DNA of 64,000 nt. Origin: Nostoc paludosum FACHB-159 (GTDB lineage: Bacteria > Cyanobacteriota > Cyanobacteriia > Cyanobacteriales > Nostocaceae). The translations under genes were made by a program, and so were the position numbers. How positions within the stretch are numbered: position 1 is the first letter of the stretch; every line of letters starts with the position of its first letter. This document shows, piece after piece, positions 36,333 to 46,023 of the stretch. The notes beneath the pieces were generated by a model that was not told the origin of the DNA, did not search any database, and saw only the letters and a list, made by a program, of their open reading frames with translations. The stretch is from contig NZ_JACJTU010000001.1 in NCBI RefSeq assembly GCF_014698835.1, forward strand, positions 434,001 to 498,000, in the 5' to 3' direction.

Positions 36333-36932
36333 CTAATTTCTATTCAATGCGTTAGCTGCATCTTCAGCGGTGCGCTGAATATTGGTACTAGCATCTTCGC
36401 CAGCACGTTGAGCATTTTTGGTCAAATCTTTGGCTGCATTCTGGGTATTTCCCTTGAGGTTTTCAATTCCGCGTTGAGTTCCCTTAGCAAAACCTTCCCC
36501 TAATTCTCCAGCAGAACTTCCAACATCTTCACCCAGGTTTTTCACTCTTTCACCAAATGGTGTACCTTGTTGGTAATTCCGGACATATTGCTCGCGAGAG
36601 TCAACACTCTTTTGCTCAATATTTTTTTGAGCGTTTTTCGCTAGCGCATCAGCTCTATCATTAGCAGCCTTTTCACCTAATCCCCCTCTAGGATCTACAT
36701 CGCTAAAGTTATTCATCCCACCAGCAGGTGCAGAAAGAGGATAATCTTTTGTGGGATCGTAACGTTTTACATAATTATTTGATTGAGGCGTTTGAGCATC
36801 AGGCTGTGGTGGTTGTGTTGCTACTCCTGGCGCAGCACAAGCCTGGGTCACAAACAAGAATATTCCTACTAAAAAAGCAGCTAAAACTTTCAGCGGACGA
36901 ATATTTTTCAACCAAGTACCTAATTGTTTCAT
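36333..36932 (-). CDS. DUF6658 family lipoprotein, LEA-like C-terminus
   Basis: 199 residues. A basic start, a hydrophobic signal segment (LKVLAAFLVGIFLFVTQACA) and a lipobox-like TQAC at about 30-33 point to a lipoprotein. The C-terminal half is an Ala/Lys/Glu/Asn-rich amphipathic stretch (GTQRGIENLKGNTQNAAKDL and AGEDASTNIQRTAEDAANAL), similar in style to LEA or coiled stress proteins. It is a paralogue of the next gene upstream. Confidence 0.7.
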   Translation of the reverse strand: MKQLGTWLKNIRPLKVLAAFLVGIFLFVTQACAAPGVATQPPQPDAQTPQSNNYVKRYDPTKDYPLSAPAGGMNNFSDVDPRGGLGEKAANDRADALAKNAQKNIEQKSVDSREQYVRNYQQGTPFGERVKNLGEDVGSSAGELGEGFAKGTQRGIENLKGNTQNAAKDLTKNAQRAGEDASTNIQRTAEDAANALNRN

Positions 36933-37030
36933 ACTCTTACTCCTTGCATTTTTGTCGCTAATTTAAACTTCAAACAAGATGGTATTTGCAAACCATTTCA
37001 AATCTCAACTATTGAGACAAAATAAAATTT

Positions 37031-37594
37031 CTATTTGCCTCTTGCTGGATTTTTTTGTAATTCTGGTCTACCACCTGCTTCATCTGCCTTGTCTTTTAAA
37101 AAGCCGGAAGCTTCTTCAACAGTTTCTTTCACAGTTCCAATGCGTTCTTTAACGCGAGTTCCTACACTGGGTTCGTTCTGAATCAAACCACCTGGTTCAG
37201 GTTGTTGGAAATTTTTGTCTGTGATAATTGGGAGTTCTGCTTCTTTTTTGATTCGGCCTACTGGTGTTTCAGCACCAGGATAAAGTATCTCAGAATCTCT
37301 ATTTCCAACATTTGTAGCAATCAATAGTGAGCTTGGCTCTAGGCTAGCTTGGTCGCGTCCTTGATTGTTTTTTAGGTTCGTTACTTTGGAATCGGGAGAT
37401 CTAGTGTATTTGTCTCCACCATTCTTATAAGGATTGTTGGCTCCACCTGCTTGCACAGCAGGGTTTTGTGGATTTGCACCTTGAGCATCTCCTGTACTAC
37501 AAGCAGTGCTAACTATCAACAATAATCCTGCGAGAAAAATTGTTAATATTTGGCGCAGCCGTAGTTTTTTCAAAAAAGCGATCGCAGCGTTCAC
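37031..37594 (-). CDS. DUF6658 family lipoprotein
   Basis: 187 residues. KLRLRQILTIFLAGLLLIVSTAC gives a lipoprotein signal with Cys at about 32, followed by the family segment GDAQGANPQNPAVQAGGANNPYKNGGDKYT. The C-terminal VGTRVKERIGTVKETVEEASGFLKDKADEA is a charged amphipathic helix. It is a tandem paralogue of 36333-36932, 98 bp apart. Function is unknown. Confidence 0.75.
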   Translation of the reverse strand: MNAAIAFLKKLRLRQILTIFLAGLLLIVSTACSTGDAQGANPQNPAVQAGGANNPYKNGGDKYTRSPDSKVTNLKNNQGRDQASLEPSSLLIATNVGNRDSEILYPGAETPVGRIKKEAELPIITDKNFQQPEPGGLIQNEPSVGTRVKERIGTVKETVEEASGFLKDKADEAGGRPELQKNPARGK

Positions 37595-37941
37595 GTAGTC
37601 CTCCTTACCAAAGTATTAATAAGCTGAAGTCTTAGCTGAATCATTGCTATTATTCAGTCAGTTATTGTGGTTGTTTAGTTGGTTAATTTGTGAATAACCT
37701 CTATTCAAAGATAGGAAGAATAAAACGACTTTTACCTCTAGCGCAGGCCACATTTTTATTAGCACAAAAATAATATTTTTATCTAACTCTAGAGAGATAT
37801 AAAATAATATAATAGCTTTTAAGTAAAAAAAATTACATCCAGCTTTTTCATACTTCTAAATGTTTGAATATGTAGCAGATATATATAGTAAGATTTGAGG
37901 TATTTGTACCTTTTTTTCCTAACCGTTAAAATACTAATTTA
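37595..37941. other. AT-rich divergent promoter region
   Basis: Lies between the DUF6658 gene and the UPF0104 gene. Very AT-rich, with poly-A and poly-T tracts at 37823-37833 and 37910-37916. No gene or clear protein-binding motif was found. Confidence 0.4.
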
Positions 37942-38859
37942 ATGAAGCAATTTTTACGTTGGATAATTTTAGGCGGAACAATATTTTTTTTAGGGAAAGC
38001 CCTGAAAGATAATTGGATTCAAGTGACTGCTATCCGCATTGATGGGGTAGGATGGGGAATTATGGCGATCGCTACAGTCGTCACTTTACTGGCACATACC
38101 TGGGCTGGCTGGGTTTGGACTTGGGTTTTGCAAGAGTTAAATCAACCTGTGCCATCTTCCCAATTCATCCAAGTTTACCTAAAAACTAATATTGCTAAGT
38201 ATTTACCAGGTAATATCTGGCATTATTACGGACGAATTCTCGCCGCTAGAAATGCCAACGTTGCTGCTGGTGCAGCCACCTTAAGCGTTTTGCTGGAACC
38301 GCTACTTATGGCGACGGCTGCTTTAATCTTCATTATTTTATTCAGTAGTCAATTTGATGCAAAGAATACCACTTTAACGGTACAAATCTTACAATTGGTG
38401 AGTTTAGCTGTGGTGCTTTGTGCAGTTCATCCCCGGTTTTTAAACCCAGCCATTGGCTTTTTATACAAACTGAAGGCAAAAAAATCCGATCTTAATACTC
38501 AGCCAAGTGTCGTCTTAACTCTCAAACGCTATCCCCTACGACCTTTATTAGGGGAATTGGGCTTTTTAGCTTTGCGTGGCGTCGGGTTTATTTTAACTGT
38601 ATTTGCACTCAATTCCGGAAATTGGAGTCAAATTCCTTTATTGCTAGGGGCCTTTAGTTGCGCTTGGTTACTCGGCTTAGTGATTCCCGGTGCGCCTGGT
38701 GGGTTGGGTGTGTTTGAAGCGACTGCTTATGAACTTTTGCGACACCAGTTTCCAGCTGCTTTAGTTTTTAGTGCGATCGCTTTATATCGCCTCATTAGTA
38801 TTCTATCTGAAACCATAGGCGCTGCCTTGGCTTGGTTACACGAACGCCTTGCCGAGTGA
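37942..38859 (+). CDS. UPF0104 / lysylphosphatidylglycerol synthase TM-domain membrane protein
   Basis: 305 residues with about seven TM segments. The family signature FIQVYLKTNIAKYLPGNIWHYYGR (about 73-96) and VIPGAPGGLGVFEATAYELL (about 248-267) are clear. It has the flippase-like domain only, without the aminoacyl-transferase part of MprF. Such stand-alone proteins are often next to glycosyltransferases, but none is here, and the substrate is unknown. Confidence 0.85.
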   Translation: MKQFLRWIILGGTIFFLGKALKDNWIQVTAIRIDGVGWGIMAIATVVTLLAHTWAGWVWTWVLQELNQPVPSSQFIQVYLKTNIAKYLPGNIWHYYGRILAARNANVAAGAATLSVLLEPLLMATAALIFIILFSSQFDAKNTTLTVQILQLVSLAVVLCAVHPRFLNPAIGFLYKLKAKKSDLNTQPSVVLTLKRYPLRPLLGELGFLALRGVGFILTVFALNSGNWSQIPLLLGAFSCAWLLGLVIPGAPGGLGVFEATAYELLRHQFPAALVFSAIALYRLISILSETIGAALAWLHERLAE

Positions 38860-38977
38860 TAACTTTTCAGTTAGCACCATTTTGGATTTTGGATTAAGCA
38901 TAAAGCCTATTTTACTTATCAATTCTGAGTCCAAGAACTCACCAATTCCGCTGTAATCTTACCAAATTAGAACTTAA

Positions 38978-39439
38978 CTAATCAGGTAAAAACTCTTCAT
39001 CTAAACACTCATCCGCAGTAAACGGAGAGTCTAAAGGAAAAGTATCAAGCGATAAACCAGTTTCATCACTGGCTTGCTTTCTTGCATCTTGATAACACTG
39101 TGCGATAACTTCGTGGAAATATGGTTTTAAACTAGGACTATCCACAAAAGCCTCTTTGAGCCTCCGGCGATGTTCTCTAATACTTCCCTTCCAACTATTA
39201 GAGCGCTTTTCTGGCTGATATTTATATTTTAACAAATGGATTAATACAACTATTAAATTACTTTTGATTGCCTTTTTTTCACTTCTCCCCATACATTCAA
39301 TCTCTTCGATCAGATTTTCTAAATCAACCTCAGAAAATCTGCCTTCTTTTAATTGTTTAGCTGTTGTCTCTATCCACAAATAAAAATCTTGATCGTAAAG
39401 ATGAGAGTTTGTGAAGACTGTTGGTTGAGGCGCTGTCAT
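38978..39439 (-). CDS. DUF29 family protein
   Basis: 153 residues from MTAPQPTVFTNSHLYDQDFYLW at 39439; an ATG nine codons earlier (39466) is also possible. VDLENLIEEIECMGRSEKKAI and SWKGSIREHRRRLKEAF are the DUF29 signature. It is a paralogue of 18450-18947. Function is unknown. Confidence 0.85.
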   Translation of the reverse strand: MTAPQPTVFTNSHLYDQDFYLWIETTAKQLKEGRFSEVDLENLIEEIECMGRSEKKAIKSNLIVVLIHLLKYKYQPEKRSNSWKGSIREHRRRLKEAFVDSPSLKPYFHEVIAQCYQDARKQASDETGLSLDTFPLDSPFTADECLDEEFLPD

Positions 39440-39764
39440 CTGATTTTTCAACCTCCCAAAATCCAACCATTGAGCTTGATTTTACACAGCTATTACTATG
39501 TCAGCGATAATCCAAATAAATTGTTTTTGGACTTATCCAAAGTGAAACTTTGGAAATAGCAGGGTAAGTGTATGATAACAAAACCTGCCACATACAAAGA
39601 TTGTTAGTGCGATCGCCTGGTATTATCGCCAACATTAATTTCTCAAAATAAAAAGGCTGCAATTAAGCGATCGCTAACACAGCTAAAGTGACTCAATGAA
39701 AATAAAATATCACTACTGACAAATAAATTTGTCTGTTTGCAGCAACTGATAAGTCTAAATTTAA

Positions 39765-40150
39765 TGGGGGTGGAGGGACTTGAACCCACACGACCTTTTA
39801 CGGTCAACGGATTTTCATTCTCCCGCAATTTTCACTGCTACTTGATGGCAACAGCCGCTTCAAGTTTTGAGAATTGGACTCTCCCTTTACCCTCGACTTT
39901 ACGTTAGGGTAGCTCCCGTCGGGTCTCTGCACCTTCCGAATAGTTAGCAGTTTTGAGTTAGGAGTTATGAATTTTTAGTTTACTCATCACTCACTACTCA
40001 GCACTCATAACTTTTTTCGGCTTGGCTCAGGATTGCCATGTCTGTTACCAGATTTAGGTTTCCCTGAGTTTGAGAGCTTCCACTTGAGGGATTTCTCCTT
40101 CAAGGCTCAGTTATCTAAGTCCGTAGCGTCTACCATTCCGCCACACCCCC
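39765..40150 (-). tRNA. tRNA-Leu(UAA) interrupted by a group I intron
   Basis: Exon 1 (40150-40117) reads GGGGGTGTGGCGG onward to CGGACTT. Exon 2 (39815-39765) begins AAAATCCG and ends CCACCCCCA. The acceptor stem GGGGGTG/CACCCCC pairs fully, and the joined anticodon arm CGGA-CTTAAAA-TCCG exposes UAA. The spliced length is 85 nt with a long variable arm, and CCA is not encoded. The split after the first anticodon base is the ancient position shared by cyanobacteria and plastids. Confidence 0.93.
39816..40116 (-). other. Group I intron of tRNA-Leu(UAA)
   Basis: 301 nt between T34 of exon 1 and the AAAATCCG exon 2. The intron ends in G, as required. The core TGACGGG-style segment is seen as GTGCAGAGACCCGACGGGAGC (39939-39919), and the 5' part ATAACTGAGCCTTGAAGG matches the cyanobacterial intron. 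Bases about 39950-40015 hold heptanucleotide-like units (GAGTTAGGAGT, ACTCATC/ACTCACT), at the position where P6b length variation is known in Nostoc. No homing endonuclease is encoded. Confidence 0.9.
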
Positions 40151-40582
40151 GCAGGTGTTCGGTAGCTATTTATTTTGTAGAGGCAGCAAACACCTCCTCA
40201 TCTATTCCACCACCAATTGTGTCATTTGTCCAACTAGATTGAAAATATTTTTTCCAATTGGAAGTTTTTATTTTTTCCTAACCAATTTGGATGAAAATTT
40301 TCCACCTTGTCTGACAATAGCACTGATTTGCTACCGGGCTATTTATCATAGCATCATACACTGGACATTTGTCAATTTTCTTGACGGCTTTTCTCAAAAT
40401 CCCTTTAGTGCTGAGTGCTGAATATTGACTGATAACCGTTGGCAGAGAATTATTATTCACTCCTTTGCCCCTGTGCCCCCTATTTCTCCACTCCCTCTAT
40501 TTCTTGAAAGCATCATGACTCTACTTCCCTGAGTCTCGCTCTTCGCCCTATGATGAGAAATAGATGCTTAGACAAAAAAGTT
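40151..40582. other. Intergenic region between tRNA-Leu and ndhL
   Basis: Should contain the tRNA promoter near 40151-40200 and the ndhL promoter near 40500. Overlapping frames through the tRNA are false. No repeat or terminator stands out. Confidence 0.4.
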
Positions 40583-40795
40583 ATGATCGTCGCCCTGCTG
40601 TATCTGATTTTGGCTGGAGCTTACCTTCTAGTAATTCCGATCGCTGTCTTGCTCTACCTAAAGCAGCGTTGGTACGTGGCTAGCTCCATCGAGCGTGTGT
40701 TTATGTACTTTTTGGTGTTCTTTTTCTTTCCGGGTTTATTGGTTTTATCGCCGTTTGCAAATTTTCGACCCCGGCCGCGACAAATTGAAGTTTAA
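40583..40795 (+). CDS. ndhL: NAD(P)H-quinone oxidoreductase (NDH-1) subunit L
   Basis: 70 residues from the ATG at 40583 ([21 protein letters not shown]); the frame also opens at 40550, but the family starts at MIVALLYL. Two TM segments and the ending [18 protein letters not shown] are characteristic of NdhL, the oxygenic-photosynthesis-specific subunit involved in cyclic electron flow and CO2 uptake. It is followed by a DUF3007 gene and trpA, the usual cyanobacterial order. Confidence 0.92.
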   Translation: MIVALLYLILAGAYLLVIPIAVLLYLKQRWYVASSIERVFMYFLVFFFFPGLLVLSPFANFRPRPRQIEV

Positions 40796-40819
40796 CGAAA
40801 TTGGTAGGTCATAACTCTC

Positions 40820-41131
40820 ATGCGACGGATTGACGCTATTGGAATTGGCTTAGGCATTTTTATTGCCGGCGGCTTGGCGTATGTAGGATTACAGCTAGTC
40901 GGCTTCGATAATCAGCAAGCTGGTATATGGAGCCAAATCTTACTAGTGGCTGTGTTAGTTGGCTGGTTAGCTACCTATTTTTTCCGTGCGGTGGGACAAA
41001 AAATGACCTACCACCAACAGCGGGAACAGTATGAGCAAGAATTTCTGCAAAAGCGCTTGGAAGAACTAACTCCCGAAGAACTAGCACGAATTCAAGCCGA
41101 GATAGAACAAGAAGAGCAGTCTCAGGTGTAA
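40820..41131 (+). CDS. DUF3007 family membrane protein
   Basis: 103 residues with two TM segments (IGLGIFIAGGLAYVGLQLVG and WSQILLVAVLVGWLATYFF) and a charged C-terminal helix (REQYEQEFLQKRLEELTPEEL). It is conserved beside ndhL in cyanobacteria; the function is not known to me. A 24-bp gap from ndhL suggests co-transcription. Confidence 0.85.
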   Translation: MRRIDAIGIGLGIFIAGGLAYVGLQLVGFDNQQAGIWSQILLVAVLVGWLATYFFRAVGQKMTYHQQREQYEQEFLQKRLEELTPEELARIQAEIEQEEQSQV

Positions 41132-41237
41132 AGTGATCATTGGTCAGTTGTCGTTTGTCCTTTGTCATTTGCAAATAACCAATGACCAATGACCAATGAC
41201 TAATGACCAATGACCAATGACCAATGACTAATGACTA
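41132..41237. repeat. AATGACC/AATGACT heptanucleotide repeats
   Basis: The sequence gaccaatgaccaatgact and variants run from about 41177 to 41240 and overlap the trpA start codon region, as in the larC leader. The left part (tcattggtcag, tttgtcatttg) is the complement and can fold back on them. Confidence 0.75.
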
Positions 41238-42038
41238 ATGACTGCAATTTCTGATTGCTTTGAAACCCTAAGGCACAATCGTGAATGTGCCTTGATTCCT
41301 TTTATCACCGCTGGCGACCCAGATTTAGAAACAACAGCAGCAGCGTTGCAAATCCTCGATCGCAGTGGGGCAGATATCATTGAACTGGGCGTACCATACT
41401 CCGATCCTCTAGCGGATGGGCCAGTCATTCAAGCAGCTGCTACCCGCGCTTTGCAAAGGGGAACGAAATTTGAGCAGGTGCTGGAAATGCTCCAAGCAAC
41501 AACTCCCAAAATGCGATCGCCCATTGTTCTATTTGCCTACTACAATCCAATTTTGCACCGTGGGATTGAAAAATTTCTCCAGCAAGTTGCTGCGGCTGGA
41601 GTAGCAGGATTAGTAGTGCCGGACTTACCTTTAGAAGAGGCCGCAGGCTTACTCAAACCAGCTGGTGAGATGGGAATCGATGTAACTTTGTTGATAGCCC
41701 CCACCAGTTCTGCCGAACGGATACAAGCCATAGCCCGTTCCTCCCAAGGATTTATTTATTTAGTCAGCGTCACAGGTGTGACGGGAATGCGAACGGAAAT
41801 CCAAACGCGAGTATCAGATTTACTCAAAGAAATTCGTAGTGTCACTGATAAACCCATTGGCGTGGGCTTTGGAATCTCCGAACCAGCCCAAGCCCGTCAG
41901 ATAAAGGAATGGGGTGCAGATGCAGCGATTGTGGGCAGTGCTTTTGTGAAGCGGTTAGCAGAAGGTACGCCAGAACAGGGACTAAATGCGATCGCTCAAT
42001 TTTGCCAAAGTCTCAAAGCAGCCATCAAGACCACGTAA
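41238..42038 (+). CDS. trpA: Tryptophan synthase alpha chain
   Basis: 266 residues: [36 protein letters not shown] (catalytic Glu and Asp), [24 protein letters not shown] and [10 protein letters not shown]. It cleaves indole-glycerol phosphate to indole for TrpB. Full length and standard. The start ATG lies in a tgactaa repeat; GACTGCAATTTCTGATTGC follows directly. Confidence 0.95.
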   Translation: MTAISDCFETLRHNRECALIPFITAGDPDLETTAAALQILDRSGADIIELGVPYSDPLADGPVIQAAATRALQRGTKFEQVLEMLQATTPKMRSPIVLFAYYNPILHRGIEKFLQQVAAAGVAGLVVPDLPLEEAAGLLKPAGEMGIDVTLLIAPTSSAERIQAIARSSQGFIYLVSVTGVTGMRTEIQTRVSDLLKEIRSVTDKPIGVGFGISEPAQARQIKEWGADAAIVGSAFVKRLAEGTPEQGLNAIAQFCQSLKAAIKTT

Positions 42039-42295
42039 CAGCACAAATACTCATGTTGATGAGAGCGAAAAAGTAGATTAAAAAAGTGTAACAGCGTAGT
42101 TTTTTTATCCTAAGTTTAGTAGACAATTTGACTGTTCTGGTCTTGAATATTAACATCAGATATCAAGATGTAAAAAAACTAGCTGATACAGTCGCTTATA
42201 GTCTGAGTATTATGTGAAGTGGTCAAAATTTATGAGTGTGAGAGTGAGTCATTCACAGATGGTTATAGTTATATTGCAGTTCGGGGGCAAAGGCG

Positions 42296-42952
42296 ATGAG
42301 TGAGAGTATGGCATTTATCGGTGGGGTCGCTGTGGCTGGGCTGGCAGCTCTGGTATTGCTCAAAGGAACAAATGTACAACCTAACTTCGCTGTTGCTCCG
42401 CAAATGCCGAATACTGTGGTAGCGCCCCAGGTTATGCCGCCACAAGTACAATATCCAGGAGGGTATTACGGGCAACCACAACCAATTTATCCCAATCAGC
42501 CGCCAACTGCTCCCAATTCTGACCAGCGCCTAGAAATGGAAAAGCTGAACATGCAGATGGAGAGTTTGAAAAAGGACAATGAACAGCTGAAGTTGTTTAA
42601 CCAACAACTGCAAGGTCAAGTCCAAAATTTCAATACTCAGCAGCAGTGGCAATTAGCTCAGCAAAATAACCAACAAAAAGTAGCAGCATTCCAGCCACAA
42701 AGTCCCTGGTGGTCTTCACCTATGCTGTGGGCAGTGGGAGGCGCAGCTCTCACCATTGGTGGTGGTGTTGTTGTCGCTGGTGTGTTGGCTTTATTCTCAC
42801 CACGGCAGCGTCCAACCCGCACCGTACAAGTCATTCACCCTTATCAAGGTCCTACACCACCCTTGGTTCCAGTACGTCGCGCTGAGTTTCTGCCTGCTTC
42901 TCGTATCGATCCAAGACGAGTTGAAGCCCCAGAATACGACGAAATGCACTGA
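42296..42952 (+). CDS. Hypothetical protein with two hydrophobic segments and a coiled coil
   Basis: 218 residues. An N-terminal hydrophobic segment (FIGGVAVAGLAALVLL), a Pro/Gln/Tyr-rich linker (PPQVQYPGGYYGQPQPIYP), a coiled coil (EMEKLNMQMESLKKDNEQLKLF, about 81-102, then Gln-rich), a second membrane segment (LWAVGGAALTIGGGVVVAGVLALF) and a basic C-terminus. Not recognised. A membrane-anchored structural role is possible from the layout only. Confidence 0.65.
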   Translation: MSESMAFIGGVAVAGLAALVLLKGTNVQPNFAVAPQMPNTVVAPQVMPPQVQYPGGYYGQPQPIYPNQPPTAPNSDQRLEMEKLNMQMESLKKDNEQLKLFNQQLQGQVQNFNTQQQWQLAQQNNQQKVAAFQPQSPWWSSPMLWAVGGAALTIGGGVVVAGVLALFSPRQRPTRTVQVIHPYQGPTPPLVPVRRAEFLPASRIDPRRVEAPEYDEMH

Positions 42953-43125
42953 TAGACGTAAAAGGGACTGGCACATGGGGGCAGGAGAGGTAGGGGAAAA
43001 GGTTAAAGGGAAAATGAATAAATTTAATCTTTCCCCTTACCCCATGCCCAATACTTTGCTACTTGATAAAAACCGTACATCGCGCTAGTCTTCATGGACG
43101 TAACTCCACGCTGTGACATTAGGCG

Positions 43126-45576
43126 ATGACAAATCAATACTCCCCAAAAATTCCCTCTTGCACTTGGAATCGTCCCATCGGTTTAGGCTGGGATAAGCCC
43201 TATACCGTCCGTTACGCAAGTAATCTTGATGATGGCCCTTGGCATGGTGCGCCATTAGGTGGCTTTGGTGCAGGTTGCATCGGTCGTTCTTCACGGGGAG
43301 ACTTTAATCTATGGCACATTGATGGTGGTGAGCATATCTTCAAAAACGTGCCCGCCTGTCAATTCAGTGTATTTGAGTCCAATGGTACATCTACCCAAGC
43401 TTATGCTTTATCTACCCAAGCACCTGAGGATGGTAGTCTCAAAGCATGGCAATGGTATCCAGACAGCAAGGGAGCAGGGGAACAAGGAACCAGGGGAGAA
43501 ATTAACTCCATCAATCAACAGCAAACTGGCGAGTATCATGCCCTGTATCCCCGTAGCTGGTTTGTGTATGAAAACGTTTTTCAAACACAGTTGACTTGCG
43601 AGCAATTTTCACCTGTATGGGCTGGCAATTACCAAGAAACTAGCTACCCTGTGGCGGTGTTCCATTGGAATGCTCACAACCCCACAAATGCACCTATTAC
43701 TCTGGGCATCATGTTCACCTGGGAAAATATGGTGGGTTGGTTTACTAATGCCCTCAAATCTCCTCAAGTGCGGGTGCGGGATGATGGTAGCCCAGTTTAT
43801 GAATACCAACCACGCTGGGGTGAAAGTCAAGGAAATTATAATCAGATTGTAGAAAATCCAGAATACTTTGGTTGTCTTTTAGGTCGGGTTAATAGCGACA
43901 AACCATTGGAAGAAGGGGATGGAACCTGGTGTATTGCAACTTTGAAACATCCAGGAGTGGAAGTATTTCATCACACGCGCTGGAATTCCATTGGTACGGG
44001 TGAAGATATATGGCAAACCTTTGCTGAAAATGGTTCTTTACCTAATTATCAAGACACAACTCCAGCAGCAGAAAACACACAACTAGCAGCTGCGATCGCA
44101 ATTCGTTTTACTCTTCAACCAGGCGAAACTCTCGAAATCCCCTTTGTCTTGGCTTGGGATTTACCGATTACAGAATTTGCCGCCGGAATAAACTACTATC
44201 GCAGATACACAGACTTTTTTGGTAAAGATGGTAGCCATGCTTGGACGATTGCATCTACCGCTTTACAACAATACCAAACCTGGCGATCGCAAATTCAAAG
44301 TTGGCAACAACCCATTCTCGACCGAAAAGATTTGCCTTCTTGGTTCAAAATGGCTTTATTTAATGAGCTTTACGACCTCACCTGTGGCGGTACTCTCTGG
44401 AGTGCAGCATCAAAACTTGACCCCATCGGTCAGTTTGCAGTGCTGGAGTGCCTAGATTATCGCTGGTATGAAAGTCTAGATGTGCGGTTGTATGGTTCTT
44501 TTGCCCTGTTGATGCTGTTTCCAGAATTAGAAAAATCAGTGATACGGGCATTTGCACGGGCAATTCCCCAAGGTGATGACACTCCCCGAATCATTGGCTA
44601 TTACATGACAATCAAGGCAGAAAGCCCCCTTGCAGTTCGTAAAGCCCCTGGTGCAACACCCCACGATTTAGGCGCACCTAACGAACACGTTTGGCAAAAA
44701 ACTAACTACACCAGTTATCAAGATTGCAATTTATGGAAAGATTTAGGTAGCGATTTTGTATTGCAAGTATACCGAGATTTTCTGTTCACGGGTGGTGAAG
44801 ATGTGGAATTCTTGGCAGACTGTTGGGATGCGGTTGTTAAGACTCTCGACTACCTGAAAACTTTTGACCTAGATGGCGATGGTATTCCTGAAAATTCTGG
44901 TGCGCCTGACCAAACATTTGATGACTGGCGGTTGCAAGGTGTCAGCGCCTATTGTGGTGGGTTGTGGTTAGCGGCGCTAGAAGCTGCGATCGCCACTAGC
45001 CAAATTTTATTAAATCACAACCTTGGCGATCGCAACGACTTAGAATTTCAAAAATCAACCTATGAAGCTTGGTTAGAACAATCTCGCCCAATTTACCAAG
45101 AAAAGCTTTGGAATGGACAGTATTATCGGCTGGATAGTGAAAGTGGTTCTGATGTAGTGATGGCGGATCAATTATGCGGACAGTTCTACGCCCGATTGCT
45201 AGGACTACCAGATATTGTACCGAGCGATCGTGCCCTCTCTGCGTTGAGAACTGTTTATGATGCCTGCTTTTTGAAATTCTGTGATGGGAAATTTGGTGCT
45301 GCTAACGGTGTTCGTCCCGATGGTTCGCCAGAAAACCCCAAAGCTACTCATCCTTTGGAAATCTGGACAGGAATAAACTTTGGCTTGGCCGCTTTTCTTG
45401 TGCAGATGGGAATGAAAGATGAAGCATTTAAGTTGACCCAAGCTGTAGTGCAGCAAATTTACGACAATGGACTACAATTTCGCACGCCTGAAGCCATCAC
45501 CGCAACTGGCACTTTTCGCGCCTGCACTTACCTGCGCCCAATGGCAATCTGGGGAATTTATTTACTAATTGATTGA
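43126..45576 (+). CDS. GH116 family glycosidase (GBA2-like beta-glucosidase)
   Basis: 816 residues. The N-terminal beta domain has GPWHGAPLGGFGAGCIGRSSRGDFNLWHID (about 44-73). The catalytic alpha-barrel has FNELYDLTCGGTLW, where E414 is the likely nucleophile, and PDQTFDDW, where D599 or D600 is the likely acid/base. There is no signal peptide. Relatives hydrolyse beta-glucosides and glucosylceramide; a cytosolic beta-glucosidase or xylosidase role is likely here. A short repeat-like insertion (SKGAGEQGTRGE, about 112-123) lies in the N-terminal domain and is coded by ggagcaggggaacaagg. Confidence 0.88.
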   Translation: MTNQYSPKIPSCTWNRPIGLGWDKPYTVRYASNLDDGPWHGAPLGGFGAGCIGRSSRGDFNLWHIDGGEHIFKNVPACQFSVFESNGTSTQAYALSTQAPEDGSLKAWQWYPDSKGAGEQGTRGEINSINQQQTGEYHALYPRSWFVYENVFQTQLTCEQFSPVWAGNYQETSYPVAVFHWNAHNPTNAPITLGIMFTWENMVGWFTNALKSPQVRVRDDGSPVYEYQPRWGESQGNYNQIVENPEYFGCLLGRVNSDKPLEEGDGTWCIATLKHPGVEVFHHTRWNSIGTGEDIWQTFAENGSLPNYQDTTPAAENTQLAAAIAIRFTLQPGETLEIPFVLAWDLPITEFAAGINYYRRYTDFFGKDGSHAWTIASTALQQYQTWRSQIQSWQQPILDRKDLPSWFKMALFNELYDLTCGGTLWSAASKLDPIGQFAVLECLDYRWYESLDVRLYGSFALLMLFPELEKSVIRAFARAIPQGDDTPRIIGYYMTIKAESPLAVRKAPGATPHDLGAPNEHVWQKTNYTSYQDCNLWKDLGSDFVLQVYRDFLFTGGEDVEFLADCWDAVVKTLDYLKTFDLDGDGIPENSGAPDQTFDDWRLQGVSAYCGGLWLAALEAAIATSQILLNHNLGDRNDLEFQKSTYEAWLEQSRPIYQEKLWNGQYYRLDSESGSDVVMADQLCGQFYARLLGLPDIVPSDRALSALRTVYDACFLKFCDGKFGAANGVRPDGSPENPKATHPLEIWTGINFGLAAFLVQMGMKDEAFKLTQAVVQQIYDNGLQFRTPEAITATGTFRACTYLRPMAIWGIYLLID

Positions 45577-45932
45577 CTTCGCAAATGTTAAGTAGGTCGG
45601 TGTTGAAAATTGTCGTTATGACAATGCAGGGGGAAAGAGCTTTTTGAGCAACTTTACTTTTCGTTATATATTTTGGTTTTTTTGCACCATATTACTGACT
45701 CTCCCCTTACCTGGAAAAATAGCTAACTTTTCAGTGTTATCTGCAAAACCTCTCTTTTTGTAGGATGCAGTAGAGACGTTCCAATGCAACGTCTCTACAT
45801 CTGTTGGATAACGAAAAAGGGTGGGTGTACGGTGTGATACCATTTCACGAAATACCTGATACAGATAGATAGGTAGGGGCGTACAGCTGTAGACCCCTAC
45901 AGCTGATTCATGTGTTCCAAAGATTTTTGGAT

Positions 45933-46023
45933 AGGACTTACGCAAGAACTCTCTGAAACTCTTATTTCTCCGTGCCCTCTGCGTCCTCTGCGGTTCGTTT
46001 TTTCATGATTTTGCGTAAGTCCT
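45933..46023. mobile_element. MITE-like element, 13-bp perfect terminal inverted repeats
   Basis: AGGACTTACGCAA (45933-45945) and TTGCGTAAGTCCT (46011-46023) flank a 65-bp interior with ctccgtgccctctgcgtcc, a sequence style also seen at 143-265. No protein is encoded. Confidence 0.65.
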
